Source: RGIG4140 sp045614025 (GTDB lineage: Bacteria; Pseudomonadota; Alphaproteobacteria; CAAHEQ01; UBA3637). Taken from it: 64,000 nt of DNA. The notes beneath the pieces were generated by a model. The model made no database searches. It was not told where the DNA came from and saw nothing but the letters and a program-made list of their open reading frames with translations. The stretch's first letter is position 1. Each line of letters starts with the position of its first letter. This document shows, in pieces, positions 43,666 to 53,549 of this stretch. The stretch spans positions 62,001 through 126,000 of the forward strand of contig JAZLCE010000027.1 of NCBI GenBank assembly GCA_045614025.1. The letters run 5' to 3'. A program made the position numbers and the translations under genes.

Positions 43666-44916
43666 ATGCTATTTTCAAAAAAACCACCTATGCCAACAAA
43701 CTTTAAATTAGGGACTCAGGAAAAAACCTTAAATCAACCTTTTGAAAATGAACCTAAAATTCAACAACCAAAACCGTCTTTTCAAATGCCTGAACCTCCT
43801 GCATTTAAAGAGCCAATGTTTATGCCTCAAGCACCTAAATTTTCTCAAGATAATTCATCTTCTCAATCTTTTACCCCCCCCATTGAAACAACGGTTATTA
43901 AAGAAGAAACAACCCCTCACGAAGAAATAAATGAAAATGGGCAAAAAGTTTTTAAAGCAAAATCCATTAAAGATGTTGATTTTTCAGACATTTGGTTCAC
44001 GCCTGAAAAAATTGCTTATATCCGAGATAAAAACACAAAATTTGCCCTCATTCCATTTGAAACAGAAGATTTAGATGATTTCTTAAAAATTTTGGAACAA
44101 GGGTATCAAGGATCCGCAAGCTATGCCATTCGTTTTTTAAATGAAGCATATCGTGTTGAACGCGTTATCACTTCAACAGGAACTCAATATAATTGCCGTA
44201 AAATGCCGGCCACAACACCAAGTATCTATAAATTAGGATTACCTGAGCCAATTGTAAAATATATGACTTCTTTAGCAACCGAATCAGGTCTTATTTTACT
44301 TGCAGGACCAACTGGTATGGGGAAAACAACAACAGTTTCAGCTTTAGTTAAAGAGTTTTTGGAAACACATGGTGGCTTTTTATACACCATTGAAGATCCA
44401 CCTGAAATGCCTCTTGATGGTCTTTATCATGCAAGAAATGGAGGCCTAGGGTTATGCAAACAAAGCTCTGTTGAAAATGAAAGATGGGGAGATGCATTAA
44501 AATCAGCTCTACGTTCACGTCCAAGATATATCCTTGTTGGGGAAATCAGAACGCCTGAAGTTGCCTCTCAAGCTTTACGGGCCGCTACATCTGGTCACCT
44601 TGTTCTTTCAACCATTCATGCCAATAGTGTTGAAGATGCATTAAATTCCGTTATTAAATATGCTTCTGGCGCCGGGTTGGATGAAAAACTTGTTTGTGAC
44701 TTATTAGCACGCGGGATTTTAGGTGTTGTACATCAACAATTAGAAGGAACAACAAATTTAAGACCCATTATTCATACAGCATTTGCAAATCCAAATCCTT
44801 TAGTTGCTTGCCAAATGCGAATGACTATCAGAGAAGGAAAAATCTCACTCGCTACATTTATGGAAGCCCAAAATACAAGAATATTTCAAGGGCGACCAAT
44901 GTTTAGAGAACTATAA
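43666..44916 (+). CDS. PilT/PulE-type secretion ATPase with Pro-rich N-terminal extension
   Basis: This is a 416-residue hexameric traffic ATPase of the type II/IV secretion superfamily. The first 100 residues are disordered-looking (Pro, Gln and Phe repeats such as PKPSFQMPEPPAF). A PAS-like N-domain follows, then the RecA-like core: Walker A GPTGMGKT (214-221), an Asp box in LYTIEDPPE, Walker B RYILVGEIR, and a His box GHLVLSTIHANS. There is no tetracysteine motif, as in PilT, DotB and TraJ-like retraction ATPases. It stands alone with its own terminator, with no secretin, platform or pilin gene beside it. It could power the prepilin-like proteins encoded at 53.5-56.4 kb; this is an inference. 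Confidence 0.8.
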   Translation: MLFSKKPPMPTNFKLGTQEKTLNQPFENEPKIQQPKPSFQMPEPPAFKEPMFMPQAPKFSQDNSSSQSFTPPIETTVIKEETTPHEEINENGQKVFKAKSIKDVDFSDIWFTPEKIAYIRDKNTKFALIPFETEDLDDFLKILEQGYQGSASYAIRFLNEAYRVERVITSTGTQYNCRKMPATTPSIYKLGLPEPIVKYMTSLATESGLILLAGPTGMGKTTTVSALVKEFLETHGGFLYTIEDPPEMPLDGLYHARNGGLGLCKQSSVENERWGDALKSALRSRPRYILVGEIRTPEVASQALRAATSGHLVLSTIHANSVEDALNSVIKYASGAGLDEKLVCDLLARGILGVVHQQLEGTTNLRPIIHTAFANPNPLVACQMRMTIREGKISLATFMEAQNTRIFQGRPMFREL

Positions 44917-44931
44917 TCCTTTTCCTATATT

Positions 44932-44961
44932 AAAAAAAAGCCCCTTCACGGGGCTTTTTTT
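44932..44961 (+). terminator. Intrinsic terminator of the secretion ATPase gene
   Basis: AAAAAGCCCC and GGGGCTTTTT pair around TTCAC and are followed by further T residues, 16 bases after the stop codon. Confidence 0.88.
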
Positions 44962-45151
44962 AATTAACCAATGATTTTACCAAATTCTTAATCATCAAAA
45001 TACATCTTAAAAAACAAGATTTTTAAAGCTGTTAACAACAAAAATCACTTTTTCATCTTTATCATAAGTTATCAAATAAATATGTTTAAAAAAACAACTA
45101 AATAACCATTAATAAAATAAATATATTTTAAATTTATCTACATCTAACCAT

Positions 45152-45187
45152 AAAAAAAAGCCTCTGACGAGCAGAGGCTTTTCTTTT
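45152..45187 (-). terminator. Intrinsic terminator of tuf
   Basis: On the minus strand AAAAGCCTCTG and CAGAGGCTTTT form an 11-bp stem followed by a T tract, 17 bases beyond the tuf stop. The DNA between here and the convergent terminator at 44961 (about 190 bases) is very AT-rich, and I see nothing else in it. Confidence 0.88.
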
Positions 45188-45203
45188 TAGCGTTTGCTTT
45201 GAA

Positions 45204-46394
<1,191 letters not shown>

Positions 46395-46455
46395 TATTGA
46401 TTTCCTTAACTGATCAGTGTTAAAAAATTAAAATCCCAAATGGGACTTCGTTAAT

Positions 46456-46529
46456 TGGAGCGGGTGAAGGGAATCGAACCCTCGTAATCAGCTTGGAAGG
46501 CTGGAGCTTTACCATTAAGCTACACCCGC
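46456..46529 (-). tRNA. tRNA-Gly (anticodon UCC)
   Basis: Read on the minus strand it begins GCGGGTGTAGCTTAATGG and ends in an encoded CCA. The acceptor stem GCGGGTG/CACCCGC pairs fully. The anticodon loop CTTCCAA gives UCC. The T loop is GGTTCGATTCC. At 74 bases with CCA it is normal size for Gly. It lies between tRNA-Tyr and tuf. Confidence 0.97.
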
Positions 46530-46548
46530 GCATCAGTCGGGTTCGTCC

Positions 46549-46634
46549 TGGTGGAAGGGGAAAGATTCGAACTTTCGTAGACATAAGTCGGCAGATTTAC
46601 AGTCTGCTGCCATTAACCACTCGGCCACCCTTCC
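46549..46634 (-). tRNA. tRNA-Tyr (anticodon GUA)
   Basis: Read on the minus strand it begins GGAAGGGTGGCCGAGTGG and ends in an encoded CCA. The acceptor stem GGAAGGG/CCCTTCC pairs. The anticodon loop ACTGTAAAT gives GUA. A long variable arm (class II) is present, and the length of 86 bases with CCA fits Tyr. It is the first gene of the tRNA-Tyr/tRNA-Gly/tuf unit. Confidence 0.96.
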
Positions 46635-46679
46635 ATCTTTGGACGGACAACTTACACAAAGCTCTGTGCAAGTAGGGCT

Positions 46680-46708
46680 ATTATGCCCCTAAAATAACAA
46701 GATGTCAA
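46680..46708 (-). promoter_or_regulatory. Strong sigma-70 promoter of tRNA-Tyr/tRNA-Gly/tuf
   Basis: On the minus strand TTGACA and CATAAT are 17 bases apart, followed by a GC-rich stretch (AGCCCTAC) at the expected start, like the discriminators of stringently controlled stable-RNA promoters. Confidence 0.8.
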
Positions 46709-46756
46709 GAACTTTTTTTAAAAATTAATAACTCTCTAATTTTTAAGAGAAAAAAG

Positions 46757-48484
46757 TTACTTTAAGCGCTCTAAAAGCTTTTGTTCAAGCTCTGGGGTTA
46801 AATCAAATTCAAGCGCCAAAGCCTTTTCATATTGCGATTGAGCCTCTCTGATTCGGCCCAAATCTTTATAAATATCGCCCAAATGCATATTTGCAACGGA
46901 ACTAGCCCCCAAAAGATCAACAGCTTTTTCTGCATAAGGAAGAGCTTTTTCAGGCTCACCTTTCTTATAATAAGCCAAAGCCAAAGAATCTAAAACATCT
47001 GGCGAATCGGGGGCTTTTTCATAAGCTTTTTCAAGGAATGCCAAAGCTTCTTTTAAATTAATATCCCTTTCAAGCCAAGCATATGCCAAATAATTTAAGA
47101 TATTGGCATCATAAGGATCTTCTTGCAAAGCGGAATATGCATATTTTTCAAACTCTTTAAAATTATCTTCTTTTAAATAACATCTTGCCGCTTGGAATTT
47201 AATATCTTTTGCTTGTTTAATTCCCCAACGATTCATCAAAAACAACGCTCTTTCATAAAATGGAAGAGCAGATTTACAATCCCCAGTTGATTCATATCCT
47301 TGCGCAACTAAAAGCAAAACAACTGGATTTGAAACATTTCTTTTTAATAACTCTTTAAAAATTTTAAGTGCCCCTTCTGAATTTTTATGATGCATATAAA
47401 CAAGGCCTTTTTTATAAAGAATAATATCAGCAGAAGGTTTTTCTTTTAAAATTTGATCATAAATTTTATGCGCAAAACCATATAAATCCATCACATCTAA
47501 AACTTCGGCAGACCATACTTTTGCCATTGTGTGTTCTGGATTTAAGAAAACGGCAACATTTGATAATAAAACCGCTAAATCAGGTTGCGAACCTAAACTA
47601 TTTGCCCAAGCATAAAAAAGTTCAGAAACAGCTTCTTGAACCGTTTTAATTGGATTCATCCCCACTTGGGAAATAACATCATAAAAAACTGGATTTTCTT
47701 CTGATAAGCCTTCATATTGTTTATAAAAAACATTTTGGCTATCCCATTTATTTTTTTGTTCAAAAAAGTTTTTGGCTGAAATATAGAAAGTGAATGAAAT
47801 ATCTTTCGTTAATCCTTGCAACTGATTATAATAAACTTCAGCTGTTTTTGGATCATTAAAATATTCATGCATCAATGCTAAATGATATCGTTTAATTTGA
47901 TGAAGTGGCGATTCTTCTTTCAAAGAATTCAAAGTTAAAACTGCCTTTTGTTTATTATCTAATCCAGCATAGCACCATGCTTTTAAAACCGTTATAAACG
48001 GCGATTTGTTTTGATGTAACGAAATAAAATCAAGAGATTCTTGATATTTTTTCTCTTTAATTAACTGAGCAATTTTTAATTCTGATGCATAATGAAGGGT
48101 TTTATCTTTATAAAAATCATTTTCAAACAAATCAAAAAGAGATTGAATATCGCCAGCCAACCCCTTCATAGCATAAAGATCTCTTCTGATGTCATAATTT
48201 TCTTTATCGGCCAAATAAGCTTTTTCTAAATATGAAAGAGCCGTTTTAAAATCACCATTGTTTCTTGCAACAACACCGGCTAAATAAGCGCCCAATTCTG
48301 CGGATTCTGGGATTTTTCTGGTTGTTTTTAAAAGCTTATCTATTTCTTTATCATCAACTGAAGCTATTTGTTTTTCTTTAACATGTTTTTTAACGATTTC
48401 TTGAACATTCACTGTAATTTTATCATAGAAAAAACCAACTGACAAAACACCAGTTAACATAAGCATATATATAATTTTTTTCAT
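46757..48484 (-). CDS. Tetratricopeptide-repeat protein
   Basis: This is a 575-residue TPR protein with an N-terminal hydrophobic signal or anchor (IIYMLMLTGVLSVGFFYDK), so it is probably periplasmic or membrane-tethered. Many 34-residue TPR units are seen; clear ones are PESAELGAYLAGVVARNNGDFKTALSYLEKAY near the start, and three at the end such as PDVLDSLALAYYKKGEPEKALPYAEKAVDLL. Such proteins are scaffolds, and partners cannot be read from sequence. It is similar in kind to alphaproteobacterial proteins annotated only as TPR-containing. It is transcribed away from the UDG-like gene. Confidence 0.8.
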   Translation of the reverse strand: MKKIIYMLMLTGVLSVGFFYDKITVNVQEIVKKHVKEKQIASVDDKEIDKLLKTTRKIPESAELGAYLAGVVARNNGDFKTALSYLEKAYLADKENYDIRRDLYAMKGLAGDIQSLFDLFENDFYKDKTLHYASELKIAQLIKEKKYQESLDFISLHQNKSPFITVLKAWCYAGLDNKQKAVLTLNSLKEESPLHQIKRYHLALMHEYFNDPKTAEVYYNQLQGLTKDISFTFYISAKNFFEQKNKWDSQNVFYKQYEGLSEENPVFYDVISQVGMNPIKTVQEAVSELFYAWANSLGSQPDLAVLLSNVAVFLNPEHTMAKVWSAEVLDVMDLYGFAHKIYDQILKEKPSADIILYKKGLVYMHHKNSEGALKIFKELLKRNVSNPVVLLLVAQGYESTGDCKSALPFYERALFLMNRWGIKQAKDIKFQAARCYLKEDNFKEFEKYAYSALQEDPYDANILNYLAYAWLERDINLKEALAFLEKAYEKAPDSPDVLDSLALAYYKKGEPEKALPYAEKAVDLLGASSVANMHLGDIYKDLGRIREAQSQYEKALALEFDLTPELEQKLLERLK

Positions 48485-48566
48485 ACAAAATCCCTATCTT
48501 TAGAAAAACCTTTACTTTTTAGGTCATTTTATGCTATCATCTTTTTATAAAAAAAAGAAGTAAAAA

Positions 48567-49379
48567 ATGAATTATAGCGCTATTTTAAAATGGTATCAAC
48601 TTTCTGGGATTTCGGAAGTCATCAGTGAAACACCTGTTGACCGTTTTTTTGCGTTTAAAATGGGGCAAACTGAAACACCCCTTCAAAAAGAAGAAACAAA
48701 GAAATTTGTTTCACCGAAAAAAGAAACGACAATTCAACCAAAAGATGAAAGTTTATCTTTTGTTGCCCAAGCCAAAAATCTTGCAAATGAAGCAACAACG
48801 CTTCAACTTTTAAAAGAAAAAGTTTCTGCTTTTGAAGGATGCTCTCTTAAAAAGACAGCGTTAAACACGTTTACTGGCGTTGGAAAAGAAAAAAATCCAA
48901 CTGTTTTTTGCATTTTTGATGCCCCAAAAGCGCCTGCAGAACGATCAGGAAATCTTTTTGAAGGGCCTCAAGGTATTTTGCTTCAAAAAATGCTTGCCGC
49001 TATTCAACTGTCACCCCAAAATAGTTTTATAGCACCATTAATTCCTTGGCGCCTTCCAGGGGATAGAAAACCCTCTTTAACGGAAGAAAAAATTTGCGCG
49101 CCGTTTATTATGAGGGCATTGGAATTAACAAATCCTGATTTTATTTTAATTTTTGGATCCATTCCAACAAGAGCTTTGCTTGGCATTGAAAGCATTTCAA
49201 AAGCGCGTCAACAAATTCAAAAAATAAACATTAACAACAGGGAAATACCCGTTATTTCAACTTTTGGACCAGACATGGTCTCAGCCTCCCAAACATCAAG
49301 AAAAAATGCATGGGATGATTTAAAAAAACTTTCTGAACTTATTCAAAATAAAGCACCTAACAACGAAGAGGATAAATAA
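48567..49379 (+). CDS. Uracil-DNA-glycosylase-like protein lacking key motifs
   Basis: This is a 270-residue protein whose C-terminal two thirds follow the uracil-DNA-glycosylase superfamily pattern: FCIFDAPKAPAERSGNLFEG in the place of the GEAPG motif, GILLQKMLAAI, FIAPLIPWRLPGDRKPSLTE, DFILIFGSIPTRALLG and a late STFGPDMVS where family 4 enzymes have HPSYLL. The four iron-sulfur Cys of family 4 are missing. It therefore looks like a diverged homologue of the true enzyme at 17.8 kb, perhaps inactive or of altered specificity. The first 90 residues are charged and not recognised. serS starts 1 base after its stop, so the two are co-translated. Confidence 0.65.
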   Translation: MNYSAILKWYQLSGISEVISETPVDRFFAFKMGQTETPLQKEETKKFVSPKKETTIQPKDESLSFVAQAKNLANEATTLQLLKEKVSAFEGCSLKKTALNTFTGVGKEKNPTVFCIFDAPKAPAERSGNLFEGPQGILLQKMLAAIQLSPQNSFIAPLIPWRLPGDRKPSLTEEKICAPFIMRALELTNPDFILIFGSIPTRALLGIESISKARQQIQKININNREIPVISTFGPDMVSASQTSRKNAWDDLKKLSELIQNKAPNNEEDK

Positions 49380-49380
49380 A

Positions 49381-50655
49381 ATGCTTGATATAAAATTCAT
49401 CAGAGAAAATGCTGATTTAGTTAAAAAAACATTGCAAGAAAAATGCTTAACGCTTGATATTGACGAATTGCTTTCAATTGATAAGCAAATCATTCAAATT
49501 AAGCAATTGATGGAAGCAGAACTTCAAAAAAGAAATGCTTTAAGCAAAGAAATGCCAAAAGCAAGCCCTGAAAGAAAAGAAGAAATCAAAGCTCTTTCAA
49601 AACAATCTGGGCAACAAGCCGCCGCTTATGCTGAAGAATTAAAACCACTGGAAGAAAAATTCAAAACCATGATGGGGATGACACCAACCATTCCAGCTCC
49701 AGATGTTCCTCGTGGCGAAAGTGAAGAAGAAAACGTTGTTGTTCGCACAGTTGGTGAAAAACCTGTTTTTGATTTTGAAATGAAAGATCATGTTGCTTTA
49801 ATGGATTTAAACGATTGGGGTGAATTCAAAAAAATCTCTCAAATTTGTGGCAGCCGAACAGTTGGCATTAAAGGCGAATTATTGCAACTTGAAATGGCCT
49901 TGTGGCAATATACGGTTAATAAATTAATCGAAAAAGGTTTCCAAGTAATGAGTGTTCCATCACTTTCATTTGAAAATGCTTTTTATCACACAGGGCACTT
50001 CCCATTTGATTATGAATCAGTTTATTCTATGCCAAAAGATAACCTCTTTTTAGCGGGAACAGCTGAAGTGATTTTAAACAGCATTCATGCCGGCGATATT
50101 TTAAAAGAATCTGATTTGCCAATCATGTATGCTGGATTTTCTCCATGTTTCAGAAGAGAAGCTGGCGCTGCTGGTAAAGATACGCGTGGCCTTATTCGCG
50201 TTCACCAATTCAGCAAAGTTGAACAATATATCATTTGTAAAGCAGATGTTGCAGAATCAGATAAAATGCATCAATTCATTCTTCAAAATGCAGAAGAAGT
50301 TATGCAAGATATGGAAATTCCTTATCAAATTATTGCAAACTGCACGGGCGACATGGGCGCAGGGAAATATCGCATGAATGATATTGAAGCTTGGTGCCCT
50401 GGTCAAGATAAATATCGCGAAACACACAGCTGTTCTTCATTATTAGATTGGCAAGCACGACGCACAAATATTCGCTATCGTGAAGATGAAACAGGCAAAG
50501 TTAAATATGCATATACATTGAATAACACTGGCCTTGCAACACCTCGTGTTTTGGTTGCCTTTATTGAAAATCATCAACAAGCAGATGGCTCTGTTAAAAT
50601 TCCAACTGCCTTACAACCATATATGGGTGGCAAAACAAAAATTGGCGGAAAATAA
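49381..50655 (+). CDS. serS: Seryl-tRNA synthetase
   Basis: This is a class II synthetase that charges tRNA-Ser and tRNA-Sec. It has 424 residues: an N-terminal coiled-coil arm (about 30-100) that grips the long variable arm of tRNA-Ser, then the catalytic core with motif 2 FRREAGAAGKDTRGLIRVHQF and motif 3 LNNTGLATPRVLVAFIENHQ. YRETHSCSSLLDWQARR is also diagnostic. The strong terminator at 50675-50702 follows. Confidence 0.97.
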   Translation: MLDIKFIRENADLVKKTLQEKCLTLDIDELLSIDKQIIQIKQLMEAELQKRNALSKEMPKASPERKEEIKALSKQSGQQAAAYAEELKPLEEKFKTMMGMTPTIPAPDVPRGESEEENVVVRTVGEKPVFDFEMKDHVALMDLNDWGEFKKISQICGSRTVGIKGELLQLEMALWQYTVNKLIEKGFQVMSVPSLSFENAFYHTGHFPFDYESVYSMPKDNLFLAGTAEVILNSIHAGDILKESDLPIMYAGFSPCFRREAGAAGKDTRGLIRVHQFSKVEQYIICKADVAESDKMHQFILQNAEEVMQDMEIPYQIIANCTGDMGAGKYRMNDIEAWCPGQDKYRETHSCSSLLDWQARRTNIRYREDETGKVKYAYTLNNTGLATPRVLVAFIENHQQADGSVKIPTALQPYMGGKTKIGGK

Positions 50656-50674
50656 TCCGTTTAACTTAAAAAGA

Positions 50675-50702
50675 AAAACCCATCTGTTTTCAGATGGGTT
50701 TT
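50675..50702 (+). terminator. Intrinsic terminator of serS
   Basis: AAAACCCATCTG and CAGATGGGTTTT form a perfect 12-bp stem around TTTT, followed by CTTTTGGTTTT. Confidence 0.9.
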
Positions 50703-50719
50703 CTTTTGGTTTTGATTTC

Positions 50720-50770
50720 AAAAGAGGAAGAATTACCAAATATTTTCATTGGTAACCCTTCCTCTTTTTT
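50720..50770 (-). terminator. Large hairpin at the end of the Cys-dyad operon
   Basis: GAGGAAG and CTTCCTC pair on the outside, and TTACCAA with TTGGTAA on the inside, separated by small internal loops. It begins right at the stop of the last Cys-dyad gene. T-rich tracts flank it; the one on the plus side is longer, so it may serve both directions. Confidence 0.7.
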
Positions 50771-52240
50771 TTATCGTCCACCTAACGGACCAGCATATCC
50801 CTTATCTCCTTCTTCTGGTAGGCCATCAGCAACACAAGCACCATTAATTTTTTTGCCCCATGTGATGCAACAAAATGAATTATACATCCATTTACCACCA
50901 GCATTTTCGCAACAAGCTGCTGTTCTTGAACCAGTCATAATATCCATTGATCCTCTACAGCAAGAAGCGCTCGATTCTTCTTGATCTGGATCGCCAGGAG
51001 CACTACTGCTACTAGTAACCCATTCACCATATGCATGTTCGCAACAAGCTTGAGTTGGTTTACCCTTTATATTTCTCGGAGAAGTTGGGTCTTCGCAACA
51101 TTCCCCTTCACCACCATTACCGCCATCTGCATAATTAGAGCTTGGGCAACAACCATAATAATCTCCATCAGGATACTCTTTATCATCACTGTTTTGACAG
51201 CAAGCCCCACCTATAGCAAACTTTCCAGTTTCACAACAATCCGTATCGCCATAATTGCCGTTTTGTGGATTCACAAATTTTTTAATATAAACATTACCCT
51301 TACAACAAGCCCCTGATTTTAATTCAGAACCATCGTCCAGCGTTACTTTTTTCACATAACCATCTTCATCTGATGCACAACAAGCATCAATATCTCCGAG
51401 ATCTGATACTACTTTAGGGCTTTTACAGCAATCTTCTATCACATCTGTTTCACTTGAATCATTATAGGCGCGCCCATAAACAGTTCCTCCTATACAACAA
51501 CCAAGATCGGCCACCCCTGAATCAAAAGCTTTGTTATAGGCGTTTCCTCCATCCCCTACGCAACAATTAGAGGTTACTTTTGCGCCTGAATAAGTGATTA
51601 CAACTTTACCATCTAGAGTCATCGATTGATACATTTGATTTGCCATTGCCGTGCCATCTTTTTCGGTTGCACAGCAATCGCCATTTTCCCATTTACCCTC
51701 TGCCGCCTTGCAACATTCCTTTGAATGGGCTTTTTTATCAAAATCATAAGCTTGAAAGCAACAGCGGTCTGAGTGTTCTTCCCCACCTTGCGCCCGGCAA
51801 CATCTGGCATTATTCGACCCAGTTGACCAATATTTCCAACTATCTGCAATGCAACAAATTCCACCGTTTCCTGGCATATTTTGAGTATCTGCAGCTCCTT
51901 CTAATGGCCAAAAGACATAGTTCCCAGGATCCTTTCCTTTTGCTATTTGACTTGTGCAACAATCTTCTGTTACAACTCCACCGCGAATTGGAATACCCTC
52001 TGGAGATAAAGCATATGCCGCGGTAACATTATTGATTGAACAACAAGTGCCTCCACGCCATTCAAAGTTTTCTTCATTTCCCCAACCACCTTTGCAACAA
52101 TCTTCAGAGGTTGAAATTTTAGACATGTAACAACAATTTGGATTTAATACGGCTCCACCTCCACCTGACTGAGACATTACTTCGGTTGAAATCACCAAGG
52201 CGCCACTCAAAGATAAAATCATTCCCCATTTTTTCATCAT
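50771..52240 (-). CDS. Exported Cys-dyad repeat protein
   Basis: I do not recognise a named family. The 489 residues start with a signal peptide (MILSLSGALVISTEVMSQS). The rest carries 22 adjacent Cys pairs (CC) about every 20 residues and only one unpaired Cys, near the end. Many pairs sit in a loose unit of the form [D/E]CCK..GG.W...G.CC, for example SKECCKAAEGKWENGDCC and TAACCENAGGKWMYNSFCC. The mature protein is Gly-, Asp- and Ser-rich and lacks membrane segments. Such spacing implies an extracellular, disulfide-locked rod. The start is the tandem ATG at 52240/52237 after AAGGGGGGGA; an upstream ATG would extend into the preceding gene. It is the last gene of the operon. Confidence 0.75.
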   Translation of the reverse strand: MMKKWGMILSLSGALVISTEVMSQSGGGGAVLNPNCCYMSKISTSEDCCKGGWGNEENFEWRGGTCCSINNVTAAYALSPEGIPIRGGVVTEDCCTSQIAKGKDPGNYVFWPLEGAADTQNMPGNGGICCIADSWKYWSTGSNNARCCRAQGGEEHSDRCCFQAYDFDKKAHSKECCKAAEGKWENGDCCATEKDGTAMANQMYQSMTLDGKVVITYSGAKVTSNCCVGDGGNAYNKAFDSGVADLGCCIGGTVYGRAYNDSSETDVIEDCCKSPKVVSDLGDIDACCASDEDGYVKKVTLDDGSELKSGACCKGNVYIKKFVNPQNGNYGDTDCCETGKFAIGGACCQNSDDKEYPDGDYYGCCPSSNYADGGNGGEGECCEDPTSPRNIKGKPTQACCEHAYGEWVTSSSSAPGDPDQEESSASCCRGSMDIMTGSRTAACCENAGGKWMYNSFCCITWGKKINGACVADGLPEEGDKGYAGPLGGR

Positions 52241-52256
52241 TTTTATCCCCCCCCTT

Positions 52257-53516
52257 TTAATTGCGCTCTCTGGATGCGCTTTGATTCCGGCGTGTATTTC
52301 GCGCATTTCTTGAACTTGTTGTTCTTGTTCTAGATGAAGATCGGGATGATGCTCTGGAAGAGGATCTTGAAGAAGACCTGCCATCATATAATCCCCTAAT
52401 AGGAACAACATCATAAACATGGTTCACCCCTTCTTCAATCTCATACGTATTAAAAGAGTTTACAACATATGTGTGCTTTACCAATTCTTCAACATACCGA
52501 TTTGCTTTTTGATAGGTAAGGCAAAGCGCTCTGGTTAAGGGGGTTTTATTCATTGAAAGTGAGCGAACATTTCCACCTTTTTGTTGAATAATTTGTTCTA
52601 GCCCATCCATCATTTCCCTTAAAGCGGCTGGAGCATTCAATAATTGAGCTGCGCGAGCTGATAAGGATGGATTAATATCCTCTGGACTTGGTTGATTAAA
52701 AAAGGTGAGACTTATTGTACGATTATTGGCAAAAGATGTCGTAACAATTCCTTTACCTCCACAATCAGAACCAATGCCTAAAATTCCTGTTTCTAATAAA
52801 CCTTCATAAGAATAAAGTGGATGCCCCAAAGTGCGATAAAGCGAAGCTTGTTGCTCTGTATAATTGGATAAATCCAATGCATCCGTATGTTGTCCAAAAA
52901 GAATCCATTTTGTTGGTATAAATTTACCCATTAATTGAGCTGGGTCCACCTCAGGATCGCGCCCCAAATCAACCAATTGCATGCCATAAAAATAATGAAA
53001 GTTTTCATTTAAAATAGCAAGAACATCTTTTAAAAATTCTTGATCAGGTTCATCCATCACTTTATTTCCGCGGTTCACTGCTCTTAATTCAGAAGCCGAT
53101 AATTCAATCCATGGCCGATCCGTTTGCGGGTTAATGGCGGGTTCTTTTCGATATTCCCATGCTTGATCATCCCCAAAAAAGCGCGTGCGATATAAAAAGA
53201 TATGCCCCCCTTTTTCATAAAGACCAATGCCATCTTCATCATTCACATAAAGCAAGCTTTCGCCTGACATCAAATATCGATAATTGTTTCTATTTTGCTC
53301 TATCCATTCTTTAAAAACAGGATGAAGGGTGGCATAGTTATCGGCTTCTCGATAAAGCCTATAAATCGAAGTAGGGTTTTTGCGTTTGGATCCAAACCTT
53401 CCACTTGAAACGCGTTCACTTGGCGTATATTCGCAAGCAAGCAAATCCCTTGATTCCAAGGTGGAAGCGCAAACGCCCCACATAACCGATAATAACAATA
53501 AGTCTTTATATCTCAT
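52257..53516 (-). CDS. Exported protein of unknown function with Ser/Arg-rich tail
   Basis: This 419-residue protein is not recognised. It opens with a hydrophobic signal-like segment (LLLLSVMWGVCASTLES). A globular, Tyr- and Asp-rich body follows (about 30-375) with few Cys. The last 40 residues are almost only Ser, Arg, Asn and Thr (SSSRSSSRASSRSSSR), a strongly basic low-complexity tail that is odd for an exported bacterial protein and might bind a polyanion such as lipopolysaccharide or nucleic acid. It lies between the two Cys-dyad genes, 33 bases after the first and 16 before the second, so it very likely belongs to the same system. No catalytic motif was seen. Confidence 0.65.
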   Translation of the reverse strand: MRYKDLLLLSVMWGVCASTLESRDLLACEYTPSERVSSGRFGSKRKNPTSIYRLYREADNYATLHPVFKEWIEQNRNNYRYLMSGESLLYVNDEDGIGLYEKGGHIFLYRTRFFGDDQAWEYRKEPAINPQTDRPWIELSASELRAVNRGNKVMDEPDQEFLKDVLAILNENFHYFYGMQLVDLGRDPEVDPAQLMGKFIPTKWILFGQHTDALDLSNYTEQQASLYRTLGHPLYSYEGLLETGILGIGSDCGGKGIVTTSFANNRTISLTFFNQPSPEDINPSLSARAAQLLNAPAALREMMDGLEQIIQQKGGNVRSLSMNKTPLTRALCLTYQKANRYVEELVKHTYVVNSFNTYEIEEGVNHVYDVVPIRGLYDGRSSSRSSSRASSRSSSRTRTTSSRNARNTRRNQSASRERN

Positions 53517-53549
53517 TTATCCTCACTTTCACTTTGCTTTTTTAAGCAA

